From Halodesulfovibrio sp. MK-HDV (lineage in GTDB: Bacteria > Desulfobacterota > Desulfovibrionia > Desulfovibrionales > Desulfovibrionaceae): a stretch of 64,000 nt of DNA. Below the pieces are notes generated by a model, which ran no database searches, was not told the origin of the DNA, and saw nothing but the letters and a program-made list of their open reading frames with translations. Location: the NCBI RefSeq assembly GCF_009914765.1, contig NZ_WYDS01000007.1:62001-126000 (forward strand). The letters run 5' to 3'. This document shows positions 26,344-33,727 of this stretch, one piece after another (the stretch's first letter is position 1; every line of letters begins with the position of its first letter). Both the position numbers and the translations under genes were made by a program.

Positions 26344-26420
26344 CTACATCAATAAGCTGCTCATGTTAATCACCTATGGCATTCTATAAAATTCAATTTT
26401 ATATTCATATCAACTAAAAA

Positions 26421-26446
26421 AGATGGCACATGTGCCACCTTTTTTA
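26421..26446 (+). terminator. Terminator at the left edge of duplicated unit copy 2
   Basis: AGATGGCACA/TGTGCCACCT followed by TTTTTT, in the place corresponding to the terminator at 23304. Confidence 0.65.
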
Positions 26447-26449
26447 CAC

Positions 26450-26938
26450 CCAATCTCTAATTTCAAAGAAGGATACCAAGGCTCAACGAGCTACCCGAAA
26501 TCTCATTATTGAATAGAAGTTGATATTTCTTAGTACGACCAACAGCCCCAATGTCGCCAAGTGGTCTAACGCGACCTTAATACCATAGCGACACCTAGCT
26601 AACGCCTACCTCCCATCGATTTAGCATAATTATTAATGGTAGTATTTCTAGTGCGGGGAAACACTGTCAGATTAAATTGAAGAAAATATAGCAGCGAATA
26701 ACGCAGGAGAATCCATGCCCAAGTCCCATCAAGCCATGACCACTGAAGAATTTGTCAGCAAAGAAGTTTTCAAATCACATGATTCCTCTGGGGCAGACAC
26801 CAGAACACGCAAAGATGATTCACAAACTGAATATTGGAAAGTGCTGCCCAAAGCAGGATCTTGTGACTTATGCCAAGCCATGGGCGAGGGAATTCACTGG
26901 GAAAAACCAGAACGTCCGCACCCTAATTGTAAGTGTGA
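26450..26938 (+). repeat. Copy 2 of the tandem duplication (pairs with 23340-23860)
   Basis: Leader and N-terminal coding module homologous to copy 1; see that entry. Copy 2 keeps the full-length start region. Confidence 0.75.
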
Positions 26939-27152
26939 GATTGAAAAAAGATCGACAAAAGTCGATATAGAACCTGCAATAGAGAATGCTAGAAGATTTG
27001 GAAAAGAATTTAGCGATGTTACCTTACAGTTTTGGAAGTTGCTTGGGATAATTCCAGACCCTAGGCAGAAAGCTGCAGAAGGATTAGCTGATATAATTAA
27101 CGAGATAAATAAAGGGGCTAATGACAATTCCTCTTCAAATAAGAAAAAATAG
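26715..27152 (+). CDS. Modular protein copy 2: HPNCKC module plus different C-terminus
   Basis: 145 aa, intact, with GGAGAATCC before the ATG. Residues 1-76 are the shared module: two cysteines C50/C53 and C72/C74 in HPNCKC, a likely metal or disulfide cluster. Residues 77-145 are unique: a polar, helical segment (DIEPAIENARRFGKEF, then LADIINEINKG) and a Ser/Asn/Lys tail. No signal peptide. The function is unknown. The constant head with exchangeable tail, followed by a candidate partner gene (27290), is like polymorphic effectors. Resemblance of the cysteine pattern to phage head-morphogenesis (MuF) domains is weak. Confidence 0.7.
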   Translation: MPKSHQAMTTEEFVSKEVFKSHDSSGADTRTRKDDSQTEYWKVLPKAGSCDLCQAMGEGIHWEKPERPHPNCKCEIEKRSTKVDIEPAIENARRFGKEFSDVTLQFWKLLGIIPDPRQKAAEGLADIINEINKGANDNSSSNKKK

Positions 27153-27289
27153 TACCCTAGAGAGGGCAAACAGCCTTTGCATTGTGTAGCAACCTGAAAA
27201 GCAATGTTGACAACACTCTGTCATTAAACAATAAATATCGGGATTAAGTTTGAACAACAATAACAAGATGTGTTGTTCATAAAGGGGGA

Positions 27290-27850
27290 ATGGTGCAGTT
27301 TCTTATAGATTGTTTCCGAATTTATCCAGTTTACTTAGCGTTCGTTCTTTTACTTGCAAATATAGCGTGTTTGATTTTCTGTTTTGATTTACGACGTGCT
27401 GTTCCTTATTATTTTTTCCGCAAGGCTGGATTTCAAGGCCGTAAAAATGACATAAGCATTGTAACAAACAGAACAAGGTTTCCGTTTCTTCTCATGGGGC
27501 TTTTTTTTGCCTACCCAGCGTATTGGTTCTTGCAGCTTCCCCTCCAACTATATGGCATGATGAGTATTGTGATAATTTCCATCACATGTTTTTTGTACAT
27601 CACACCGCTGCTTATATTTATCAGTAGTTTTTTCCATGCAGTGGCAATAGAAGATGATATAGTGTACTTCATAGGTATTGTTCCACATTTTTTTACATGC
27701 AGGCAGAACGAAATAAACATTATTGGGGATCAACATGGTTCATGGGGAATCCCAATTTCTACGCTAACGTGTGGGCCAACTAGATACTCTGTAGCTATTT
27801 CTAATGTCCGATCTGTTGTTTTGGACGATCTCGGGAAAGACAAAGAATAA
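27290..27850 (+). CDS. Membrane protein, candidate partner of module 2
   Basis: 186 aa. Two clear hydrophobic regions: one helix at about 12-35 (VYLAFVLLLANIACLIF) and a long hydrophobic stretch at about 65-115 that could form two helices. The C-terminal 70 residues are soluble. AAAGGGGGA is a strong ribosome site. It occupies the place of the exported partners of copy 1 but is unrelated to them. If the upstream protein is a toxin, this would be a membrane-located immunity protein; otherwise unknown. Confidence 0.72.
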   Translation: MVQFLIDCFRIYPVYLAFVLLLANIACLIFCFDLRRAVPYYFFRKAGFQGRKNDISIVTNRTRFPFLLMGLFFAYPAYWFLQLPLQLYGMMSIVIISITCFLYITPLLIFISSFFHAVAIEDDIVYFIGIVPHFFTCRQNEINIIGDQHGSWGIPISTLTCGPTRYSVAISNVRSVVLDDLGKDKE

Positions 27851-27884
27851 CTTAGAGTAGTTACCCCAATCAATACCAACTAAA

Positions 27885-27912
27885 AAGGGTGGCCATTAGC
27901 CACCCTTTTTCT
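27885..27912. terminator. Bidirectional terminator
   Basis: AAGGGTGGC/GCCACCCTT (27885-27893, 27899-27907), A-run before and T-run after. Serves the plus-strand membrane gene and probably the minus-strand cyuA. Confidence 0.85.
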
Positions 27913-28043
27913 ATTTCTCATATTATATAGACCAAGTATACGTTCTCTACGCCAGAAGCACTGCGTATGCATAATTCGCAGTCAAGAGGGCGTCCCTCTT
28001 GCTCCCGCTGAGAAGCGCCCTCGGAGAGCCGCCGGAGGCAGCT

Positions 28044-29321
28044 TTACTTATTCACCATAATATCCAAGATAATCTTGTCAGTCTCGCACATGCCTGCGCT
28101 TCCGAGACGACCGAGGTTCTTAATGCAAATTTCAATGTCGTCATCCACAATACCGTCACCGCCCGGTACTGAAGTACCTTTCATAGCAAGTAACGCAGAG
28201 TTAATTGCAGCTTCTACGCTGGAAGCAACTTTTAGTGCGCATGATGTTTTTGCTCCATCGCAGATCATGCCGGCAATAGTGCCAACCATGTTCTTAATGG
28301 TTCGTTCAATTTCAATAAGCCCACCACCAAGCAGCATAACGATACCGCAACCGGAACCGGTAGCAGCGAGAATTGCACCGCATAATGCTGAAAGTCTACC
28401 GAGATGATGCTTCAAATGAATTGCCAGCAGGTGACTTAAAATAAGCGCACGAGTCATCTCTTCTTCGGACTTGCCCAATCTGCGAGCAAAAGCAGTTACT
28501 GGAATGGTCGCAGTAATACCTTGGTTTCCGCTACCTGAGTTACTCATTACAGGCTGCATAATGCCGTCCATGCGGGCATCTGACGCAGCTGCTGCGAGAC
28601 GGGTTGCAAATGATGTGATGTCATCAGAACGCAAGCCTAATGCAATGTCTTCATCCATGGAGCGGCCGACTTTGAGACCGAAGTCATGCTCGAGACCTTC
28701 CGCAGCAATGGAATCATTAAGACGAGCTGCTTCAAGGATAAATGAAATATCTTCAAACTCTGCTCCGAGAGCAAAGTCATAAATAGCTGACACAGAAAGT
28801 GGCCAAGAATCATCTGAAACTTCTTCATTCTCTAACGGAGTACTTTCGATGACTGCATCATCTTTAGTCACTTCGATGATTCCGGTATGTGTGCGGGCGA
28901 TGGTACAGGTTGCGGTATGGCCTTCTGCTGCAACAGTAGCTTTAGCGAACAGCACTTCTTCTGTTTCTGCTAAATCTACTCGTACCTTTCCATCCACAAT
29001 AAGCTGTTTGGCTGCTTCAACAACCTCTGGGGTCAAATCGCGCAGCACTTCAAGCTGTAATTCAGATTTACCGCCGAGAGCACCAACAGCTACAGCAATA
29101 TGAAGTCCTGTCATTCCGGTGCCCGGAACTCCTACTCCCATACCATTTTTAAGCAGGTTGCCACTTACCTGAACAAGAATACTCTCCGGCTCAACACCCA
29201 ACGCTTCTACCGCACGCGCTGCTGCCAAAGCCGCAGTTATTGGCTCAGTACAACCTAATGCCGGAACTACTTCCCGGTTCAAAATAGTTATAAATTCAAC
29301 CCATTCTTTCTTAATTGTCAT
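28044..29321 (-). CDS. cyuA: L-cysteine desulfidase / serine dehydratase alpha-like protein
   Basis: 425 aa. Member of the CyuA/YhaM (UPF0597) family, oxygen-labile Fe-S enzymes that break L-cysteine to pyruvate, ammonia and sulfide. The family marks PALGCTEPIT, SNSGSGNQGI and the late cysteines (LCGAI, GSGCGIVML, GMCETDKI) that hold the cluster are present. Cytoplasmic. GGTGAG precedes the ATG. Its 3' end is duplicated at 25603. No cyuP-type transporter gene is beside it. Confidence 0.9.
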   Translation of the reverse strand: MTIKKEWVEFITILNREVVPALGCTEPITAALAAARAVEALGVEPESILVQVSGNLLKNGMGVGVPGTGMTGLHIAVAVGALGGKSELQLEVLRDLTPEVVEAAKQLIVDGKVRVDLAETEEVLFAKATVAAEGHTATCTIARTHTGIIEVTKDDAVIESTPLENEEVSDDSWPLSVSAIYDFALGAEFEDISFILEAARLNDSIAAEGLEHDFGLKVGRSMDEDIALGLRSDDITSFATRLAAAASDARMDGIMQPVMSNSGSGNQGITATIPVTAFARRLGKSEEEMTRALILSHLLAIHLKHHLGRLSALCGAILAATGSGCGIVMLLGGGLIEIERTIKNMVGTIAGMICDGAKTSCALKVASSVEAAINSALLAMKGTSVPGGDGIVDDDIEICIKNLGRLGSAGMCETDKIILDIMVNK

Positions 29322-29770
29322 TGTGTCTCACCTAAATCTATTTAATTGGAATAACATTCATTATGTATAGTAAGCTGAAAGATCACTTCAAGCAATTTAT
29401 GTAACGCTCAATAAAATTGTAGCGACTCAGTAGGAAGAAATCCGCACGTCCGTCAAGAAGGTTTCACAAGCCCTCATTCTGGACACAAAGCGATCTTGTA
29501 TCACCCCATTCTACACCACTGCCATTGCATGCAGGATGCTTTTAGTTCTGTCGAGACTGTAAGGTACAGACAGACACCAACATCCTATCGAAGTCTTTAT
29601 GGCGTTCAAGCAATTCGCAACTAACATTCTACTATATAAGAAAGTTAAAGCCTGAAAAAAAGACTGCACACACATATTGTTCATGACTGGTACAGCACTT
29701 GTGCTGATGGTACAATAGGTACAGACATCAGATTTCTTAATTTAAGTGTTTTTACAAAATGGTGAAATCT
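29322..29770. promoter_or_regulatory. Divergent regulatory region with palindrome and sigma-54-like site
   Basis: About 450 bp between cyuA and the CesT-like gene. CAGCAC-TT-GTGCTG (29693-29706) is an inverted repeat, and the overlapping TGGTACAGCACTTGT fits GG-N10-GT, a weak form of the -24/-12 promoter. TACAAT (29711-29716) could instead be a -10 box. No gene seen. Confidence 0.35.
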
Positions 29771-30226
29771 ATGAATAATCACAAAAAGATACAGCAGATT
29801 CTAAAACAGTTCGGAGAACGCATTGCTCTTGAAACGCTGGAACTGAATGAAGACGGAAGCTGTAGGATAATTTTCGATAATCATCTCGAAGTAAATCTGG
29901 AAGTGGATGATGTGACTGACAGCCTATTACTCATCAGTCCTGTGGTGAAAGCAGATGAAGAACTTTTTGCAGACGCATTGGAGCTGAACCTATTTTGGGG
30001 ACAACTTCACGGTTGCAGATTCATCCTGCTCCGCAGTGCCGGTGTGCTGGCATTAATGCGCAGGCTTTCCATTAAAAAGCTCGATATGGCTACATTTGAA
30101 GAGACACTAGAAATGTTTCTAGAGACTGTCACTGTGTGGAGAACAGCATTTGAAGACAGTCCGCGTGAAAAAGAAAAAGCTGCGGCCTGTGGATGGAATG
30201 TACAGAGTTTTGTAGGCAGAGCCTAA
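29771..30226 (+). CDS. CesT/Tir-chaperone-like protein
   Basis: 151 aa from the ATG at 29771 (GGTGAA upstream; ATG 29759 is possible). It has the size, acidic charge and alpha-beta layout of class I type III secretion chaperones: N-terminal helix IQQILKQFGERIAL, strands with SCRIIFDNHLEVNLEV, SLLLISPV, the family-typical ADALELNLFWGQLHG, then a strand and long C-terminal helix. No type III apparatus or effector gene is nearby. It may serve another secreted protein. Single gene with a terminator. Confidence 0.65.
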   Translation: MNNHKKIQQILKQFGERIALETLELNEDGSCRIIFDNHLEVNLEVDDVTDSLLLISPVVKADEELFADALELNLFWGQLHGCRFILLRSAGVLALMRRLSIKKLDMATFEETLEMFLETVTVWRTAFEDSPREKEKAAACGWNVQSFVGRA

Positions 30227-30230
30227 AAAA

Positions 30231-30266
30231 GCCTCCGGAGAATCTAATCCGCCGGAGGCAAAATTT
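30231..30266. terminator. Terminator built from a GCCTCCGG palindrome
   Basis: GCCTCCGG (30231-30238) pairs with CCGGAGGC (30252-30259), with A-run before and AAAATTTTTAT after. The stem is the same motif found in the dispersed palindromes of this window. Confidence 0.7.
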
Positions 30267-30866
30267 TTATTGCGCTTTGATCTCGCACACGTCATCCAGA
30301 AGGACATTCGGCTCGTAGACCATTTCAGCGCCCTTAAAGATAACACCGCCGCATCCTGCACGTTTTGTCCAAGCCTTAATCCAGCGATCATACGCTTTTT
30401 GTGTTGAAAAAGAGCGAGAATGAAAATACTGAACTGGGCGCATATACATTGTCTGCTTATCCAAAAGCATAAATGCATCTGCCAATATGTTTATCTGCAT
30501 CCACAGTGTGAACGGGTTTTCAGCCTCCGGTGCGTACATATCGTAAATACGAAAATGCGGATTCCCTTTCTGCACCGGGATGAGAACACCATCTGCGTAA
30601 AAAGGGCCCTGCATTTTTTCGCCAAGCAGCTCACTAAGTTTTTCAAACTCTTCAACAAGATACTCCATTCCAGAGAGCACTACGCCTTCAGAATCAATAA
30701 CTTCTTTTGTTACGCCATCAATAAACACACGGCTACCAAGGTAACGGGCACAATGCATGGTACCCGCAAGGGAGCCATTGTGTGCTGCTGTAAATGCTTC
30801 AATATCCGCCCCGTACGTTGCACAACGGAACGAGCTTTTAGCCATTTTTGCGATTGAAAGGTCCAT
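30267..30866 (-). CDS. Hypothetical protein (199 aa)
   Basis: 199 aa, soluble, no signal peptide, with GGAGAG before the ATG. Conserved-looking stretches are DGVLIPVQKGN, RIYDMYAPEA and GCGGVIFKGAEMVYEPN. The last two faintly recall nucleotidyltransferase motifs of RNA-ligase-like proteins, but the KxDG motif is absent, so I assign no function. Monocistronic and convergent with the CesT-like gene. Codon use is like core genes. Confidence 0.68.
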   Translation of the reverse strand: MDLSIAKMAKSSFRCATYGADIEAFTAAHNGSLAGTMHCARYLGSRVFIDGVTKEVIDSEGVVLSGMEYLVEEFEKLSELLGEKMQGPFYADGVLIPVQKGNPHFRIYDMYAPEAENPFTLWMQINILADAFMLLDKQTMYMRPVQYFHSRSFSTQKAYDRWIKAWTKRAGCGGVIFKGAEMVYEPNVLLDDVCEIKAQ

Positions 30867-31204
30867 AGTCTCTCCAAAATATTATAAACCAGCTCGAAAT
30901 GTCCGGTACTGTTCTGGTTGGTGAAGACACAGTACACACAATCGCCATGCTCTATCAACAGGCAGAATTGCTCTTCGCAAACACGTTTTTCACTGTGAGT
31001 AAGCACTTAAAAAAGGTGTTACCGTTATTTTTTAGTGCGTTATCAATTCGGTTGCCAAAAAATATATTTTGGCAGTACAGTGACTCGTTTTGATTTAATT
31101 GTATGCTCAAACAGTTATTCCATTTCATGAAGCTATGGTGGTGCACTTTTGTGCAAGCTTCTAATGAGTATAACGGAAGCGCTGTTTGAAAATTGAGGAG
31201 TCTT
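30867..31204. promoter_or_regulatory. Divergent intergenic region with a long inverted repeat
   Basis: TGCCAAAA-N6-TTTTGGCA (31053-31074) is an 8-6-8 perfect inverted repeat, nearly the same as TGCCAAA...TTTTGGC upstream of hcp (47214-47232). TGCAC-TTTT-GTGCA near 31144-31157 is another. Probably regulatory; no gene seen. Confidence 0.45.
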
Positions 31205-31357
31205 ATGCTGACAACAACTCAAGCACCAGATGGTAAGCCGATTTACCAGTGCGACAAATGCGGAAGAGACGTTATGGCGCAGGATATTGTAGTTACCTTC
31301 AGTGGTGACTTCTGTCCTGACTGCTACGCCAAACAGCAACAGGATAAATCTTCCTAA
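31205..31357 (+). CDS. Zinc-ribbon microprotein (50 aa)
   Basis: 50 aa with two CxxC pairs (C16/C19 and C37/C40) around a 17-residue loop, a classic zinc ribbon. GAGGAG seven bases before the ATG and a near-perfect terminator directly after (31363) show a true single-gene transcript. Cytoplasmic; function unknown. The ribbon is like those of small regulators or rubredoxin-type folds. Confidence 0.85.
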   Translation: MLTTTQAPDGKPIYQCDKCGRDVMAQDIVVTFSGDFCPDCYAKQQQDKSS

Positions 31358-31362
31358 TGGTT

Positions 31363-31399
31363 GAGGCAGAAGATATTTGTATCTTCTGCCTCTTTTTTT
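31363..31399 (+). terminator. Strong intrinsic terminator
   Basis: Perfect 13-bp stem GAGGCAGAAGATA/TATCTTCTGCCTC (31363-31375, 31380-31392), TTTG loop, seven T. Confidence 0.93.
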
Positions 31400-31471
31400 A
31401 TCTTTCCTTCAGCTGTGCGTAACGCTACAAAACGCTTCAGACGTATATTTAACCTATATATTGGAGCACAC

Positions 31472-32125
31472 ATGAGCACTCCGCACTCTCATGCCAACGT
31501 AGTTGATCTTACACACACAATTACCGAAGACATGCCAGTATACCCCGGCACAGATGCTCCGATAATTGAACAGGGCACCACCGTCGCAAAAGAAGGATTT
31601 GCTGAAAAAAAACTGACCTTCTTTTCCCATGTGGGGACACACATGGATGCCCCTGCACATATTTTTGAAGGCAAAAAAACATTGGATGCCCTGCCTGCAT
31701 CTACATTCACCGGCCCAGCTTGTATTGTAGATGTCGCCAGTCTTACGCTCATTACATTAGATGTACTCAAGCAGTACGAAGATCAAATTGCGCAATGTGA
31801 TTTTGTTATCTTCTCCTCAGGCCACGAAAAGCTCTGGGGAACCGAAGCGTACTTCTCTCCATTCCCGACATTGAATGAAGAAGCCGCCAAGTGGCTTACA
31901 ACTCAAGATCTTAAAGGTCTGGGAATTGATGCCATCTCTTTCGATACCATGGACGTAACAAGACTTTTCATCCACGAAATCCTTCTAGGAAGTGGACTTG
32001 TGCTTATCGAAAACTTGAAGAATTTGGACACAATTACTCATCCAATATTCACATTTGTGGCGTTACCACTCAAAATTTTAGAAAGTGACGGCTCTCCTAT
32101 TCGCGCAATTGCTATGGTGCCTTAG
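31472..32125 (+). CDS. Cyclase family protein (kynurenine formamidase-like metal hydrolase)
   Basis: 217 aa from the ATG at 31472 (TTGGAGCACAC ribosome site). The metal-binding signature HVGTHMDAPAH and the N-terminal DLTHTITEDMPVYPG are characteristic of the cyclase/KynB fold. The true substrate in such anaerobes is usually unknown; kynurenine pathway genes are not seen. Cytoplasmic. Ends at a strong terminator. Confidence 0.88.
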   Translation: MSTPHSHANVVDLTHTITEDMPVYPGTDAPIIEQGTTVAKEGFAEKKLTFFSHVGTHMDAPAHIFEGKKTLDALPASTFTGPACIVDVASLTLITLDVLKQYEDQIAQCDFVIFSSGHEKLWGTEAYFSPFPTLNEEAAKWLTTQDLKGLGIDAISFDTMDVTRLFIHEILLGSGLVLIENLKNLDTITHPIFTFVALPLKILESDGSPIRAIAMVP

Positions 32126-32170
32126 GAAATCGTTCAGCAAAAGTACCAATAGATATCGCCATAAAAAAAC

Positions 32171-32203
32171 GCCCAGCAAGAAAATTTGCTGGGCATTTTT
32201 TTT
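32171..32203 (+). terminator. Intrinsic terminator
   Basis: GCCCAGCAA/TTGCTGGGC (32171-32179, 32186-32194) then eight T; A-run on the other side. Confidence 0.9.
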
Positions 32204-32244
32204 CAACTAAATATTTTCATTCCTAACAGGGTAGAAATTCCATT

Positions 32245-32826
32245 CTATTTTTGAGGAGCACAATGGGATACAACCTGATCTTTAATCCATTGCAGCCAGA
32301 AATGGTAAGCTTCTTCATGATAATTTTTCGATAATGGATTCATAAAGCCATGCTCAAAAGGCGTTATGTAACTCTGGGCTAACGGAATATCTTGAAGAGT
32401 GCGGGCAACTGATTCTACATCAAAAAGAGGTTCATTCTCTGAAAAAACCAGATCCACAGGAACCTTAGGAGAGTAATCCATCATATTGCGGATAGGCGAT
32501 CCGTAGAAACAAACCGCGCCCTTAGCCGCACCCACATTTTCTGCACAAACAGCAGACCATACAGCACCGGCACCAGCACTAAAGCCCACAAGACATGTCG
32601 GCTCAGTCGTCAACTGCAATGCATCCAAAACACGTTGCCCATACTGACTATGCCCACAGTCCGCAGTATATCGAGCATACGCGTCTTCTTCACTGCCAAA
32701 AGCAAGATCAGTTCCATTGTACGGATCAACGATTGTAATATCGCTCGCGATATCTTCAAACTTTGATGCCATCAAATCCACATGAGGCGTTTTTCCCCAT
32801 ATTTCTGTTGCGAAAATAATATGCAT
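32245..32826 (-). CDS. Alpha/beta hydrolase (dienelactone-hydrolase-like)
   Basis: 193 aa. Nucleophile elbow GFSAGAGAVW, FYGSPIR strand, acidic residue in DLVFSENEPLF, and EHGFMNP carrying the catalytic His, in the order and spacing of dienelactone hydrolase-like enzymes. No signal peptide. The substrate is unknown. AAGGGG precedes the ATG. Single gene. Confidence 0.83.
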   Translation of the reverse strand: MHIIFATEIWGKTPHVDLMASKFEDIASDITIVDPYNGTDLAFGSEEDAYARYTADCGHSQYGQRVLDALQLTTEPTCLVGFSAGAGAVWSAVCAENVGAAKGAVCFYGSPIRNMMDYSPKVPVDLVFSENEPLFDVESVARTLQDIPLAQSYITPFEHGFMNPLSKNYHEEAYHFWLQWIKDQVVSHCAPQK

Positions 32827-33059
32827 TATTATAGACCCCTTATAATAAAACCAATGCGAATATCACATGACTAATATGTTGCAAATACTACGCAGTTAGT
32901 TCCTGTATTATACGAATATTGTTTTGATTATTACAGCACACGGCACATTTCCAATCGTACCAACACTTCAGAGGTATTGAGGTGCATAGTTGGAGTTAAA
33001 AATCCGTCAGCATCTAGCAAGCATGACAACAAAAAATATGCACTTCGTACAGTAGTAGC
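32827..33059. other. Intergenic, nothing further seen
   Basis: AT-rich promoter side of the hydrolase gene and downstream side of the XRE-cupin gene. No clear terminator hairpin for the latter. Confidence 0.3.
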
Positions 33060-33620
33060 CTATAGCTCGGTGCTGCTGTCAGTATGTGGATAGTTAATAA
33101 TATTATGGAAAACACCTCTATCGCCTACAACTCGATATGCGTGAGGTTGATCTGCATAGAAACGTGTTTTTTCACCAACCACTAACGTATGCCATGTTCC
33201 ATCAAAATAAAATTCCAACGTTCCTTCAACCACAATTACATGCTCAATAACTCCCAATTGATGAGGAGAAGATTGTTGCTCGTGGTTGTCGCATAACGTT
33301 ATCTCAAAAACTTCCATTCTCGTATCTGACGAATAAGGAAAAATTGTATGAATCTGCATTGCTGGATCATTGGGAAATGTCACTGACGGTTCTTTTTTTT
33401 CGGATTGTTCTGAGAAAAAAGAAGAAAACGAACTTTCAAACCCGCTGGCTATTTTCCACAAGGTTCCAATCGTAGGACTGGATTCTCCACGTTCTACCTG
33501 GCCAAGCATTGCCTTGGAAACGCCTGTCTTTTTTGCTGCCGCATCAAGACTCCAGCCACGCGCTATTCGTAATTCTCTTAACCGTTGAGAAATCTGTGCA
33601 ACAAACGCCTTGGAATTCAT
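33060..33620 (-). CDS. XRE-cupin transcriptional regulator
   Basis: 186 aa from the ATG at 33620 (GGGAGAAATA before it). N-terminal Cro/CI helix-turn-helix (LRELRIARGWSLDAAAKKTG, residues about 13-65) and a C-terminal cupin (IEHVIVVEGTLEFYFDG, HTLVVGEKTRFYADQPHAYR) that may bind a small ligand. It is divergent from the BenE-like transporter, with two 18-bp palindromes between, so it very likely controls that gene and itself. Confidence 0.92.
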   Translation of the reverse strand: MNSKAFVAQISQRLRELRIARGWSLDAAAKKTGVSKAMLGQVERGESSPTIGTLWKIASGFESSFSSFFSEQSEKKEPSVTFPNDPAMQIHTIFPYSSDTRMEVFEITLCDNHEQQSSPHQLGVIEHVIVVEGTLEFYFDGTWHTLVVGEKTRFYADQPHAYRVVGDRGVFHNIINYPHTDSSTEL

Positions 33621-33641
33621 TATTTCTCCCAAAAAAAGTGT

Positions 33642-33659
33642 TGTGCGCTATAGCGCACA
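33642..33659. promoter_or_regulatory. Operator 1 (perfect palindrome)
   Basis: TGTGCGCTATAGCGCACA, an 18-bp perfect palindrome in the space between the XRE-cupin gene and benE. Confidence 0.75.
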
Positions 33660-33679
33660 GTAGTACATCAAAACAACCA

Positions 33680-33697
33680 TGTACGTTATAACGCACA
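33680..33697. promoter_or_regulatory. Operator 2 (near-palindrome)
   Basis: TGTACGTTATAACGCACA, same consensus as operator 1 (TGTRCGYTATARCGCACA), centred 38 bp from it, close to the benE start. Confidence 0.75.
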
Positions 33698-33727
33698 AAA
33701 CATGTACATCAAACGAAAGGAAAACGC

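Noticed and set aside
23340-28160. Prophage or insertion sequence carrying the modular genes
   Set aside because: No transposase, integrase or phage structural gene was seen; the HPNCKC likeness to phage head proteins is too short to rest on.
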